Source: Parabacteroides sp.
Lineage (GTDB): Bacteria > Bacteroidota > Bacteroidia > Bacteroidales > Tannerellaceae
DNA: 64,000 nt
Direction: 5' to 3'
Assembly (NCBI GenBank): GCA_022775005.1
Contig: JALFJR010000017.1
Coordinates: 1 to 64,000 of the forward strand
Position 1 is the stretch's first letter, and each line of letters opens with the position of its first letter. Both the position numbers and the translations under genes were made by a program. Positions 30,721 to 38,698 of the stretch are shown one piece after another. The notes below the pieces were generated by a model that worked only from the letters and a program-made list of their open reading frames with translations, was not told where the DNA came from and ran no database searches.

Positions 30721-31980
30721 ATGGCAACAATTGACACTTTCAACTTTGCCGGTAAAAAGGCATTTGTCAGAGTGGATTTTAATGTCCCCTTAGACGAGAA
30801 TTTCAACATCACTGACGACACTCGTATGCGTGCTGCGCTGCCTACTTTAAAAAAAATCCTGGCAGACGGTGGTAGCATCATCATCGGTTCACACCTGGGC
30901 CGTCCGAAAGGCGTAACAGAGAAGTTTTCATTGAAGCACATCTTGGCTCACCTCTCTGAGCTGTTAGGTATCGATGTTCAGTTTGCTAACGACTGCATCG
31001 GCGAGGAGGCTGGCGTGAAGGCTGCCGCTTTGCAACCGGGTGAGGCTTTGCTGTTGGAGAACTTGCGCTTCTACGCTGAGGAGGAGGGCAAACCCAGAGG
31101 TTTGGCCGAGGATGCTACTGACGAGGAGAAGAAGGCTGCTAAGAAAGCTGTAAAAGAGAGCCAGAAGGAGTTCACAAAGAAGTTGGCCGCTTATGCTGAC
31201 TGCTACGTAAACGATGCTTTCGGTACAGCACACCGTGCGCATGCTTCTACGGCATTGATCGCTGACTATTTCGACGCTGATCACAAAATGTTCGGTTACT
31301 TGATGGAGAAAGAAGTGAAGGCCGTTGATAAGGTGCTCAACGACATCAAGCGTCCGTTCACTGCGATCATGGGTGGTTCTAAGGTTTCTTCTAAGATCGA
31401 GATCATCGAGAACTTGCTCAACAAGGTGGATAACTTGATCATCACAGGTGGTATGACCTATACCTTCACGAAGGCTCAGGGCGGTAAGATTGGTAAGTCT
31501 ATCTGCGAGGATGACAAGCTGGATTTGGCTTTGGAGTTGATGCAGAAGGCAAAAGACAAGGGTGTAAACTTGGTTTTGGCTGTTGACGCAAAGATCGCTG
31601 ACGACTTCAACAACGACGCAAAGACTGATTTCGCTCCCGTAAATGAGATTCCTGATGGCTGGGAGGGTCTTGACATCGGTCCGAAGACTGAGGAGATCTA
31701 TGCAAATGTGATCAAGGGCTCCAAGACTATCCTTTGGAACGGCCCGACGGGTGTATTCGAGTTCGAGAACTTCACACACGGTTCACGTTCCGTAGGTGAG
31801 GCTATCGTTGAGGCTACAAAGAACGGTGCCTTCTCATTAGTAGGTGGTGGTGATTCCGTAGCTTGTGTAAACAAGTTCGGTTTGGCTAACGGCGTATCTT
31901 ACGTTTCTACCGGTGGTGGTGCGTTGCTTGAGGCTATCGAGGGTAAAGTACTTCCAGGTATCGCTGCTATCAAGGGCTAA
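30721..31980 (+). CDS. pgk: Phosphoglycerate kinase
   Basis: A 419-residue Pgk that makes ATP from 1,3-bisphosphoglycerate. The N-terminal substrate site is in [11 protein letters not shown] and SHLGRPKG; the C-terminal nucleotide site shows NGPTGVFE and VGGGDSVA. An insertion of about 15 Glu/Lys-rich residues near 130-150 ([13 protein letters not shown]) is usual in Bacteroidales Pgk. Codon use is strongly biased, as expected for a highly expressed gene. A strong terminator follows 25 bases after the stop. Confidence 0.96.
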   Translation: MATIDTFNFAGKKAFVRVDFNVPLDENFNITDDTRMRAALPTLKKILADGGSIIIGSHLGRPKGVTEKFSLKHILAHLSELLGIDVQFANDCIGEEAGVKAAALQPGEALLLENLRFYAEEEGKPRGLAEDATDEEKKAAKKAVKESQKEFTKKLAAYADCYVNDAFGTAHRAHASTALIADYFDADHKMFGYLMEKEVKAVDKVLNDIKRPFTAIMGGSKVSSKIEIIENLLNKVDNLIITGGMTYTFTKAQGGKIGKSICEDDKLDLALELMQKAKDKGVNLVLAVDAKIADDFNNDAKTDFAPVNEIPDGWEGLDIGPKTEEIYANVIKGSKTILWNGPTGVFEFENFTHGSRSVGEAIVEATKNGAFSLVGGGDSVACVNKFGLANGVSYVSTGGGALLEAIEGKVLPGIAAIKG

Positions 31981-32004
31981 TCACAAAAGTCTATATATAG
32001 AAGT

Positions 32005-32034
32005 AAAGGCTGTCCGAACGGACAGCCTTTTTTC
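32005..32034 (+). terminator. Terminator of pgk
   Basis: AAAGGCTGTCC and GGACAGCCTTT form a stem with a short loop, followed by TTT. It ends two bases before the stop of the convergent kinase gene. Confidence 0.9.
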
Positions 32035-32035
32035 G

Positions 32036-33130
32036 TTATAACTGCTGCACAAATGCATCCATCTCTTCCGCATGAGCCTCCAAGCTCTGCAGAAGTTTAA
32101 ACTGCGCCTTGGTGCGAATCAAGTTATGCTTCGGGCTGTGAATCTTATAGTAAGTGTCCCCATTCAGATAATCAGTCAAGAAACGAACCGTCTGCATATA
32201 GGTCAGCAAGCGACCACCGTAGGGCAGCAGGCTGATTTCTGTGGGTGTCAGGAAAGCCTTTGCCTTTTCCATGTAGCCTCTCGTATAGGCCTCGAAGATC
32301 GGCAAGTTCACCTCGACACGCTCTAAGCACTCGTCATCCTCGGCCCCCGTGTTCGCTCCCGTACGGATAAAGTCACCTATGTCAGACAACATGAATCCGG
32401 GCATCACGGTATCCAAATCAATCACGCAGAGAACCTTACCCGTCTCCACATCAAACAGCATGTTGTTCACCTTCGTGTCGCAATGGTTCACCCGCTTACG
32501 CAATTCACCTGCTCGATACAACCGCTCCTGTAGGCACATCGCTTCTGAGCGATCCTCTATCTCCTGAACCAAATCCTGCACCTCCGCCAAGCGACCTGCC
32601 GGATCAGCGGCCACTGCCTCTCGGAACTGCTGCAAACGGAATTCCATATTATGGAAATTAGGAATGGTCTCACCCAAGGTTCCCTCCGGCAGATCAGCCA
32701 ACATGGACTGGAAGTCTCCAAATGCCTTACCTGCCTCATACGCCAATTCAGGAGTCACTGCCTCATAGCTCACACAGCGAGGAATCAGCAGACAGACACG
32801 CCAATAAGAATCTCCATCAAAATAGTAGTTCTTACCCGCTTTTGTCGGCAAGAATGTTAAGACCTTGCGATCAATATCCTCCTCTCCTCGCTCAATTAAC
32901 AACTTTCGGATATGCTCCGTCACGATACGTATATTCTCTTGAAGCATCTCCACATTCGTGAAAATCTGGTGATTGATACGTTGCAACACATAGGGTGTCT
33001 CCCCTTTGTCATTGATTACCTTTAAGGTATCATTGATGTGGCCATTGCCGAAAGGCTGGGCATCCACCATTGTTCCCTCCAATTGAAACTGGCTCAGGAT
33101 GGCCAGTAATTGCTCCTTTGTCTTTGCCAT
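32036..33130 (-). CDS. Aminoglycoside phosphotransferase-fold sugar kinase (NahK-like)
   Basis: The 364-residue protein has the APH/choline kinase fold. The catalytic Brenner motif is in VNHCDTKVNNMLFD and the metal-binding DxD-like motif in CVIDLDTVMPG, with a glycine-rich N-terminal nucleotide loop (PFGNGHINDTLKV). Its size and pattern fit N-acetylhexosamine 1-kinases such as NahK of bifidobacteria, used in host-glycan use. The actual sugar is an inference. It converges with pgk and has no operon partner. Confidence 0.8.
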   Translation of the reverse strand: MAKTKEQLLAILSQFQLEGTMVDAQPFGNGHINDTLKVINDKGETPYVLQRINHQIFTNVEMLQENIRIVTEHIRKLLIERGEEDIDRKVLTFLPTKAGKNYYFDGDSYWRVCLLIPRCVSYEAVTPELAYEAGKAFGDFQSMLADLPEGTLGETIPNFHNMEFRLQQFREAVAADPAGRLAEVQDLVQEIEDRSEAMCLQERLYRAGELRKRVNHCDTKVNNMLFDVETGKVLCVIDLDTVMPGFMLSDIGDFIRTGANTGAEDDECLERVEVNLPIFEAYTRGYMEKAKAFLTPTEISLLPYGGRLLTYMQTVRFLTDYLNGDTYYKIHSPKHNLIRTKAQFKLLQSLEAHAEEMDAFVQQL

Positions 33131-33151
33131 GCTATTCGATTTTACAGTTTA

Positions 33152-33191
33152 TAAAAAATAGAGGAAGCCTATCTCTTGCTAAGCTTCCTCT
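33152..33191 (-). terminator. Terminator of the SPOR lipoprotein gene
   Basis: AGAGGAAGC (33160-33168) and GCTTCCTCT (33183-33191) form a perfect stem, followed on the minus strand by ATTTTTT. A second small hairpin (CCTCCC with GGGAGG) lies at 33197-33214 between the stop and this terminator. Confidence 0.85.
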
Positions 33192-33224
33192 ACATCCTCC
33201 CTCTTGGGGAGGGCTATCTTTACA

Positions 33225-33713
33225 TTAGTAAGCTCTTTCCAACAACCAAGCGTCTTGGAACTGAGGTGCGTATTTTGCCTTAATCGCATCGCGGCTATCC
33301 GCAGCGTCAGCCTTATTGTCGAAGCTGGCAACGATCACGCGCAACATACCCTGCTCATTCTCACCTAATACCGCATTATAGCCAGCGTTTTGCATACGCT
33401 CTTTCAACGCATAGGCATTCGTGCGATTCTTAAAGCTACCAATTACAACGCTGAAACGTTTCAAACGGCTGGCATCCTCACCCTGAGCTGCATTGATACG
33501 CTCGCTACGGGTAGTAGCCGTTGAAGTTCTGGGCTTAGATACCGGAGCCACCTCAACTTCCTCCTCGGTCTCCTCTACAACTTCAACCGGAGTTGTAGTC
33601 TCTTTTTCCCTGGCTTGCTCATAGGCAGTCTTATAGGCACTCTGCTTGGGTTTACATGAACCGAATGCTAACAACATGCAAACGGCTGCTCCCATCAACC
33701 AAATCTTATTCAT
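33225..33713 (-). CDS. SPOR-domain lipoprotein
   Basis: The 162-residue protein has a lipoprotein signal (lipobox AFGSC), a low-complexity Glu/Val/Thr linker (about 40-70) and a C-terminal SPOR domain (about 83-155: FSVVIGSFKNRTNAYALKE and GMLRVIVASFDNKADA). SPOR domains bind denuded glycan strands at division septa, so an envelope role at the septum is likely. Repeat array B lies upstream between its promoter region and the CsgG-like gene. Confidence 0.88.
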   Translation of the reverse strand: MNKIWLMGAAVCMLLAFGSCKPKQSAYKTAYEQAREKETTTPVEVVEETEEEVEVAPVSKPRTSTATTRSERINAAQGEDASRLKRFSVVIGSFKNRTNAYALKERMQNAGYNAVLGENEQGMLRVIVASFDNKADAADSRDAIKAKYAPQFQDAWLLERAY

Positions 33714-33749
33714 GACTTTCTTTCTTTTTAAAATACATTTTAGATTCCG

Positions 33750-33757
33750 CGAAGATA
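33750..33757 (-). promoter_or_regulatory. -7 box of the SPOR lipoprotein gene
   Basis: TATCTTCG on the minus strand is one base from TATCTTTG and lies 36 bases before the ATG. The -33 region reads GTTTTTC, not TTTG. Array B begins 33 bases further upstream. Confidence 0.45.
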
Positions 33758-33790
33758 GAGAAAAATATCTGAAAAACGCATCCCGTTCAT

Positions 33791-33878
33791 GAACATAAGT
33801 TCAAGAGCCAACGAACTTATGTTAAAAGGGCATTTAACATAAGTCCATCAGCTCACACACGTATGTTCCTTACCAAGA
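33791..33878. repeat. Array B: four 22-base units with alternating inverted AACATAAG/CTTATGTT cores
   Basis: Units begin at 33791, 33813, 33835 and 33857. The cores CATAAG, CTTATG, CATAAG and CGTATG sit at 33794, 33816, 33838 and 33860, exactly 22 bases apart and alternating in orientation. Unit 1 and unit 2 form a perfect 11-base inverted repeat (AACATAAGTTC with GAACTTATGTT) around a ten-base spacer. Units 2 and 3 form a perfect ten-base one (ACTTATGTTA with TAACATAAGT), also with a ten-base spacer. The array fills the gap between the CsgG-like stop and the SPOR promoter. Its core is unrelated to that of array A. Confidence 0.8.
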
Positions 33879-33881
33879 AGA

Positions 33882-34775
33882 TTAATCCGTCGTAATCGCC
33901 ACAACCATCTGCTCCTCGTCGAGCGCTGCCTTGATATTCTTGCCGCCACTCGTCACCTTGCAAAGGCTGATATCATCGCCCATCACATCTTTGATCTTCA
34001 GCTTGCCCAGCTCCTTACGAGCATACCTGCCTGCGATCGTCTTCACCGAATAAACAGTCAAGTGCATGCCACTATAGGCCCCATGCTGACCACCCAAGTC
34101 GATATAGACCTCTTGTTGCTTATCTTTCTTCTCATTGCCTCGTTCGATGATGAAAGCACTCAAAGGAAAATAGCGATTGTAGAAACGGGTGATCTGACCG
34201 GAAAGCACCTTGAGCGCATTGTTAATCGCACCCTCAGTCGATTCCACCCAAGACAAGTCATAATCGGAAACATTAAAGGTCTGGCTGTTCACCACATAAT
34301 CATTAGTTGCATCTTTCACGTTTACCGTCACACCAATAATTGCCTTGTAGTAGGTGGTAGTGTAAGTTTTCTTTTTTGAGTCTGTGTGCGTCTCTATCTG
34401 AGTTGTGGTTGACACATTCAAAATCGTTCCATCTACATAGAGCGCCTTCATACCCTCTTTCACCTCACCCTCCTGGAACGCACCATCTATCGCATTAAAC
34501 CGTCTGACTCCACTGAGGCCTTTGACGATACTCGCCCGAACCGCCTCATTATAATTATCATGTCGTTTAGTGGTCTTGCCTAACAACAAGGCCTCTCCCA
34601 CAGCACCCAACACGGAACCCACATTCTCCTTTTGTTGCTTAGGGGTATAACTAAACTCACCTATCGCCACCTTGAATACCGTATTGCGATCCTCTTCTTG
34701 TTCTTGCGCTGTAACTGTCCGTAACATTGGTTGCCACAAAAGGGCCATCAAAATAATGCCAATTAATCTTCTCAT
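33882..34775 (-). CDS. Secreted protein with a possible CsgG/LpoB-like fold
   Basis: The 297-residue protein has a Sec signal peptide (ending RTVTAQ). The mature N-terminus (FKVAIGEFSYTPKQ), the central region with YVDGTILNVSTTTQIE, and the C-terminal LSGQITRFYNRYFP followed by a beta region resemble CsgG-type periplasmic or outer-membrane proteins, in which multi-strand domains begin with such VAIxxF strands. No Cys is available for a lipid anchor after the signal. I call this fold only tentatively. It starts two bases after the stop of the broken AAA-ATPase gene. Confidence 0.6.
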   Translation of the reverse strand: MRRLIGIILMALLWQPMLRTVTAQEQEEDRNTVFKVAIGEFSYTPKQQKENVGSVLGAVGEALLLGKTTKRHDNYNEAVRASIVKGLSGVRRFNAIDGAFQEGEVKEGMKALYVDGTILNVSTTTQIETHTDSKKKTYTTTYYKAIIGVTVNVKDATNDYVVNSQTFNVSDYDLSWVESTEGAINNALKVLSGQITRFYNRYFPLSAFIIERGNEKKDKQQEVYIDLGGQHGAYSGMHLTVYSVKTIAGRYARKELGKLKIKDVMGDDISLCKVTSGGKNIKAALDEEQMVVAITTD

Positions 34776-34777
34776 AT

Positions 34778-35692
34778 CTATTGATTATTTGTTAAGTGAT
34801 TAATATAATTCCAAATTATGTTGGAGTTATACATCGTAGTCTGCCCATAGCACTCTTCCGCAAAGCAATAGTTGTCGTAATAGGGCTTCATAGTAGCCAA
34901 AAGCTCCTCCACCGTGTGGTTATAGGGTTCCACTGAGGCATAATAGGTCAGCATCTCCCGCACCTCCTCCTCTGTGAAGCCGGTCATCTCATTGAAGGCA
35001 GGTTCCAAGGAATAATTGGAGCCAATATTGAAACCACTGGTCAGGTCATCCATCGTCACCGGGCTAACTCCCGTGATGAACATACGCTCGATGGACTTGT
35101 TCGTGCCATCCTTGAGCACGTCGTAGAACTTGCGGATATACCCCTCACCATGGGTCTCCTCCCGGTATTTATTGAAAGCATCAGGATGAGCCAAAATCTT
35201 GTTCGTAAAATGGTCATACTCGTCAATGAAAAGATAGAGCTTCAAGCCTGCCGTTTGACATTCCGTACATACACAATCCAGCAAATCCACAGCCGTTTGC
35301 TCACGCAAGACTCGCTCCGCAAAATTAGCAGGTAAGATAGCTTGGTAACGGTAGCAAAACGCACGAAAGACCCGATAACTATATTTATCCATCTCCTCTT
35401 TATAATTGTCGAGGTCGGCATGGATAGCCGCAAAGTTCAGGTTGAGAATCAGATATTGGTTACGCTCCGGGGTCGGATGGCTACCTATATATAGGTCACC
35501 AAACAACTCCTCAAAGCGATCCTTCATGTTGACATCGTAGTAATGCGCCAACATGGAGAGCGTAAGCGACTTGCCAAAACGACGAGGACGGATGAAAAAG
35601 AAATACTTATTTGCATCCTCGATCTTCTCTATGAAACGTGTCTTGTCAACGTAGTAACAATTGTCCCTTCGCACATGCTCGAAGTTCATCAT
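34778..35692 (-). pseudogene. Truncated AAA-ATPase-like protein gene (PF09820 type), both ends damaged
   Basis: The 304-residue frame covers the AAA-ATPase-like domain: YYVDKTRFIEKI, the P-loop RPRRFGKSLT and Walker B YLFIDEYDHFTN. Family members are usually about 510-580 residues with a C-terminal PD-(D/E)XK nuclease-like half, which is missing: the frame ends after MYNSNIIWNYINHLTNNQ. At the 5' end the conserved KRIPYG segment is encoded in frame just upstream (35693-35710) but has no ATG, GTG or TTG start before it. Translation could begin only at the two ATGs at 35687-35692, inside the conserved region. This looks like a decaying remnant. A TATCTTTG -7 box (35766-35773, minus strand) remains upstream. 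Confidence 0.7.
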
Positions 35693-35888
35693 GCCGTACG
35701 GTATGCGCTTCGGCCTTCCGGTTCTCTTCTGTTCGCTCTTCGTCCATCCGTTTTTGTTCTCCTCGCAAAGATAATGTTTTTTGAGGATTGCTATACTTCA
35801 TCCCGACAAAAAGAACCGGAATGCAAAGAACTCTGATTGCCTCCATCCGTAGCTGCGTCTATTCATGCATCAGCATTGATTCATTCTC

Positions 35889-36377
35889 TCACAAGATTTC
35901 TCGTGCAATCCATGCACAGGCCTCCGCATCGGCCAAGGCATGATGATGGTTCTTCAAGTCATATCCACATCGGGCGGCAATGATGTCGAGATTGTGGTGT
36001 CCTCCTCGCCAACGTTTTCGTGACGCAATGCAAGTGCAATGAAATTCGTAGTCGGGATAATCCATCTGATATACTCGGAAGACGGCTTTCAGACAGCTCT
36101 CATCGAATGCTTTATTGTGTGCCACCAAGGGCAAGCCCTCAATGAGAGGCTCTATCTGCTTCCAAACTTCGGGGAAAACAGGTGCGTTGTCTGTGTCAGC
36201 GGCACATAGGCCGTGCACCCGGCTGCACCAGTAATTATAATACTCAGGTTCGGGCTTGATGAGGGAATAGAACTTATCCACTATCTCGCCCCCACGCACG
36301 ATCACCACGCCTACAGAGCAAACCGAACTCCGTTCGTTATTAGCTGTTTCAAAATCTATTGCCGCAAAATCCTGCAT
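35889..36377 (-). CDS. DEDDh 3'-5' exonuclease (DnaQ-like)
   Basis: This 162-residue exonuclease domain has ExoI FAAIDFETANNERSS, ExoII in VAHNKAFDESCLKAVF, and ExoIII HALADAEACAWI with the His five residues before the Asp. It is similar to the epsilon proofreading domain and to small stand-alone DNA exonucleases of Bacteroidota. The ATG at 36377 is chosen because the -7 box lies at 36402-36409, which leaves too little room for the longer frame. The 35693-35888 stretch downstream holds only the AAA remnant's 5' part. Confidence 0.88.
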   Translation of the reverse strand: MQDFAAIDFETANNERSSVCSVGVVIVRGGEIVDKFYSLIKPEPEYYNYWCSRVHGLCAADTDNAPVFPEVWKQIEPLIEGLPLVAHNKAFDESCLKAVFRVYQMDYPDYEFHCTCIASRKRWRGGHHNLDIIAARCGYDLKNHHHALADAEACAWIAREIL

Positions 36378-36401
36378 ATTAAAAAGTAGGTGTATCTGAC
36401 G

Positions 36402-36409
36402 CAAAGGTA
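36402..36409 (-). promoter_or_regulatory. -7 box of the DnaQ-like exonuclease gene
   Basis: TACCTTTG on the minus strand, with a TTG (36427-36429) 17 bases upstream. The leader is about 20 bases. Confidence 0.6.
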
Positions 36410-36508
36410 ACATAATTTCCGCATTTCAATCGCATTCAATGGAAATCTATCATGCGACCTCTCTCCCATTTCTCGCGTGATAGGCCATAGAATAGCTTAA
36501 TATAATCC

Positions 36509-36539
36509 TTGACAAACGGTAATTGGATTGCTATCTTTG
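36509..36539 (+). promoter_or_regulatory. Promoter of the HU-HIG protein gene
   Basis: TTG (36509-36511) and TATCTTTG (36532-36539), spaced by 20 bases. The transcript should start near 36546, which gives an untranslated leader of about 170 bases that contains array C. The 36378-36717 stretch holds two promoters, array C and a small TCAAGT/ACTTGA stem at 36657-36676. Confidence 0.7.
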
Positions 36540-36554
36540 CAGTGTTTCATAGCT

Positions 36555-36642
36555 CGTCCGGACGGCATAAAACGATCGTTTGATATCCATCAGTCAACCG
36601 TTTGATAACCGTCAAACGATCGTTTGACGGCATCCGGAAAGC
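36555..36642. repeat. Array C: 22-base units with CGTTTGA cores and a perfect 22-base palindrome
   Basis: CGTTTGA occurs at 36577, 36599 and 36621, exactly 22 bases apart; a fourth, diverged unit (CGTCCGG) starts at 36555 in the same phase. The sequence CCGTCAAACG-AT-CGTTTGACGG at 36609-36630 is a perfect 22-base palindrome, and AAACGATCGTTT at 36570-36581 is a second palindrome. The array lies inside the predicted mRNA leader of the HU-HIG gene. It has the same four-unit, 22-24 base design as arrays A and B but an unrelated core. Confidence 0.8.
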
Positions 36643-36717
36643 AATCGGAACGAACCTCAAGTGGATTCGGACTTGATAGTATGAGGCAATTATATTAACT
36701 TAGATAACTATTATACA

Positions 36718-37347
36718 ATGACTATTCTATTTGATTGGTTTGAGACACCCGGAACAAATGCGGAGGAAAAGCGAACACTTCATGCTCGCCCCTGTTTTAA
36801 TGGCACAAGCAACACAAAAACAATCGCCAAACGCATTCAGGCACGTAGCTCTCTCACGGCTGGCGACATCATCGCCGTATTGAGCGAGTTAAACGATGTG
36901 ATTGGCGAGGAGCTGCAGAACGGGAGGCAGGTTCATATCAATGGGTTAGGTTACTTCGCACCGACATTAGGCGTGGAGGGAGAGGTGACTGAAGATATGA
37001 AGCTACAGATCCGCAACCGAAAGGTTCGTTTCAAGAGTGTCAGCTTCAGGCCCGACAAGGAACTACGGGCCTCTATCGGTACACCCAAGTTGAAACAGAC
37101 TCGTTGGGAAGCACATTCACAGGCACATACACCCGAGGAGATAGAACAGCTGTTATCCGCTTTCTTCGCCGAGCATCTCTTCTTGACCCGTCGAGAGTTG
37201 CAGTTTCTGTTGAACATAAAGAAATCTGCCGCTTGCGACTTGATCAAAACCTTGAGCGAAGAGGGCAAATTGTTGAACAAGGGGACGCATCATCAACCCG
37301 CCTATGTACCCGCACCGGGATACTTCGGGAAACCGTCGGAAGGGTAA
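36718..37347 (+). CDS. HU-HIG family DNA-binding protein with extra C-terminal winged-helix-like domain
   Basis: The 209-residue protein has an HU/IHF-like domain of the Bacteroidota HU-HIG type (about 25-125: LTAGDIIAVLSELNDVIGEE, VHINGLGYFAPTL, VSFRPDKELRA). The C-terminal 70 residues (FFAEHLFLTRRELQFLLNI, SAACDLIKTLSEEGKLLNKG) look like a winged-helix domain. It probably binds DNA as a dimer and may shape chromosome or regulate genes. Its long leader carries palindromic array C, which could be an autoregulatory target; that is only an idea. Confidence 0.85.
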   Translation: MTILFDWFETPGTNAEEKRTLHARPCFNGTSNTKTIAKRIQARSSLTAGDIIAVLSELNDVIGEELQNGRQVHINGLGYFAPTLGVEGEVTEDMKLQIRNRKVRFKSVSFRPDKELRASIGTPKLKQTRWEAHSQAHTPEEIEQLLSAFFAEHLFLTRRELQFLLNIKKSAACDLIKTLSEEGKLLNKGTHHQPAYVPAPGYFGKPSEG

Positions 37348-37389
37348 CTGTTTTCTCGGCATCTTTGCCTAACGAGCAACGAAAAGCGC

Positions 37390-38394
37390 TTACGGTCTGT
37401 ATTTGGCCGCCGTAAGGATAGCTTGCGCATCTGTTGTCTGCCAAAGTTGCCACAAAGAGGCCCCACTCTCTTCCATGTATCGCTTTACGATGCGATAACC
37501 TATCCAGCTACCGACATTCGCAGGCGCTTCACTGCTGGGGAAAGGACTGACATTAGCGTCAAAAAAACTATCCGTGGTCAATTGATCAGGGGTATAGAGT
37601 TGCTTACGCTCAACGATCAGCTGCCACATCTCGGCCTCATTGGCCTCGCACCATTTTTCCACCTCTGGGGTATAAGCCAGCAACGATGACGCATCCGGCA
37701 ATCGCAACGCCAGGCTGACGGTATAACGCAGTTTGCCCTCATACACCATCCGATCGAGCAGCACCCGCTCATTCCCACTGAAGGGATACTCAGCCATGAG
37801 CCACCCCATCAAATAGTCGGGCAGTACCTGCGCCGGGGTCATGTGTATTCGTTGAGAAACGTAGAAGAAATCCTGATACAAAGGATAGTCCGCCCCTAAA
37901 TACTTGTCGATGGAGAGCGAGAGCAAGCTGTCGCCCACCAACACATTCTGGTTCAATCCTGAGACATGCATATAGACCGCCGGGATCTGCAACTCCGGAA
38001 GCGCCCCCTTTAAATAGGTAAAAGCAGCATGCAGCCCCTCCTCCAACTCACCTACCTCCTCGTAACGATGTAACGCATCTTGATAGAGCTTATTCAGCGT
38101 TGGCTCCCCATAGTAAGCGCGCAATTTCAGGAAGTAGCCATCCGCATCCAAAGAGCGAAGATTAAGCACTCCTTTGCCCAAAATATCCAACATCTGCGGG
38201 TACTCCTGGCTGAGTCGCCCCTCCAACGCCGTGTCGGAGGAGGAGATCAACTGATAAAGAGCCTTGTCAAAACGGTGAATTCGTATGGGTTCTATCTGCA
38301 CAAGCGATTCAGCGGCCTGCTGCCCTAAGCAGCTGGTCAACGAGAGGGATAACAGCCCCGTAAGCATCCATCTTGCCATCATCTGATTTTCCAT
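37390..38394 (-). CDS. gldB: Gliding motility lipoprotein GldB-like protein
   Basis: This 334-residue lipoprotein (lipobox SLTSC about residue 22) matches the GldB family: IRIHRFDKALYQL near the N-terminus, PAQVLPDYLMGWLMAEYPF, and a C-terminal metalloprotease-like stretch without an obvious HExxH. In non-gliding Bacteroidales, GldB-like proteins have an unknown envelope role. The ATG at 38394 is used because the longer frame crosses the promoter of the divergent small gene; ATGs at 38382 and 38379 are alternatives. It converges on the HU-HIG gene. Confidence 0.8.
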   Translation of the reverse strand: MENQMMARWMLTGLLSLSLTSCLGQQAAESLVQIEPIRIHRFDKALYQLISSSDTALEGRLSQEYPQMLDILGKGVLNLRSLDADGYFLKLRAYYGEPTLNKLYQDALHRYEEVGELEEGLHAAFTYLKGALPELQIPAVYMHVSGLNQNVLVGDSLLSLSIDKYLGADYPLYQDFFYVSQRIHMTPAQVLPDYLMGWLMAEYPFSGNERVLLDRMVYEGKLRYTVSLALRLPDASSLLAYTPEVEKWCEANEAEMWQLIVERKQLYTPDQLTTDSFFDANVSPFPSSEAPANVGSWIGYRIVKRYMEESGASLWQLWQTTDAQAILTAAKYRP

Positions 38395-38434
38395 TCTTCT
38401 TATTACGCAAACAAACGGATATGCACTTTTTTTA

Positions 38435-38465
38435 TTGTATGATACTGTCTGTTTTACTAACTTTG
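38435..38465 (+). promoter_or_regulatory. Promoter of the 37-residue protein gene
   Basis: TTG (38435-38437) and TAACTTTG (38458-38465), spaced by 20 bases. The leader of about 75 bases carries an AGGAG at 38536-38540 before the ATG. Confidence 0.7.
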
Positions 38466-38548
38466 CAGTCGCTAAGGACGAGCAGCCAGCTATCATCGTA
38501 TAACCGACTACTCTATTATAAACATAATTTATTATAGGAGATTTTGTT

Positions 38549-38662
38549 ATGGGAGCTGCAGGTAATAAGAAGCCCAAAAAACCGGGCAAGAAGCATGGTC
38601 CTTCTTACATGGAAGAGGAGCACGAGGTGCCCTTAAAGAGTAGTAAGAAAAAAGCGAATTAA
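38549..38662 (+). CDS. Small lysine-rich protein of 37 residues
   Basis: The frame from ATG 38549 to TAA 38662 encodes MGAAGNKKPKKPGKKHGP followed by SYMEEEHEVPLKSSKKKAN. It has its own promoter, an AGGAG ribosome site eight bases upstream, and a strong terminator that overlaps its stop codon, so it is a complete monocistronic gene. The N-terminal half is very basic (Lys, Pro, Gly), the middle is acidic, and the tail is basic again. Size and charge would fit a ribosome- or nucleic-acid-associated protein, but I do not recognise the family. Confidence 0.75.
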   Translation: MGAAGNKKPKKPGKKHGPSYMEEEHEVPLKSSKKKAN

Positions 38663-38690
38663 AAAAGGAAGGGATAACCCTTCCTTTTTT
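38661..38690. terminator. Bidirectional terminator between the small gene and holB
   Basis: AAAAAAGGAAGGG and CCCTTCCTTTTTT form a perfect 13-base stem with the loop ATAA. The stem includes the last two bases of the small gene's stop codon and lies nine bases from the holB stop, so it can serve both strands. Confidence 0.9.
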
Positions 38691-38698
38691 AGTTTGGA

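Noticed and set aside
35646..35846. 66-codon minus-strand frame at the start of the AAA-ATPase remnant
   Set aside because: It has an ATG after the promoter box, but it reads the remnant's conserved start region out of frame and ends quickly, so it is more likely a by-product of decay than a gene.
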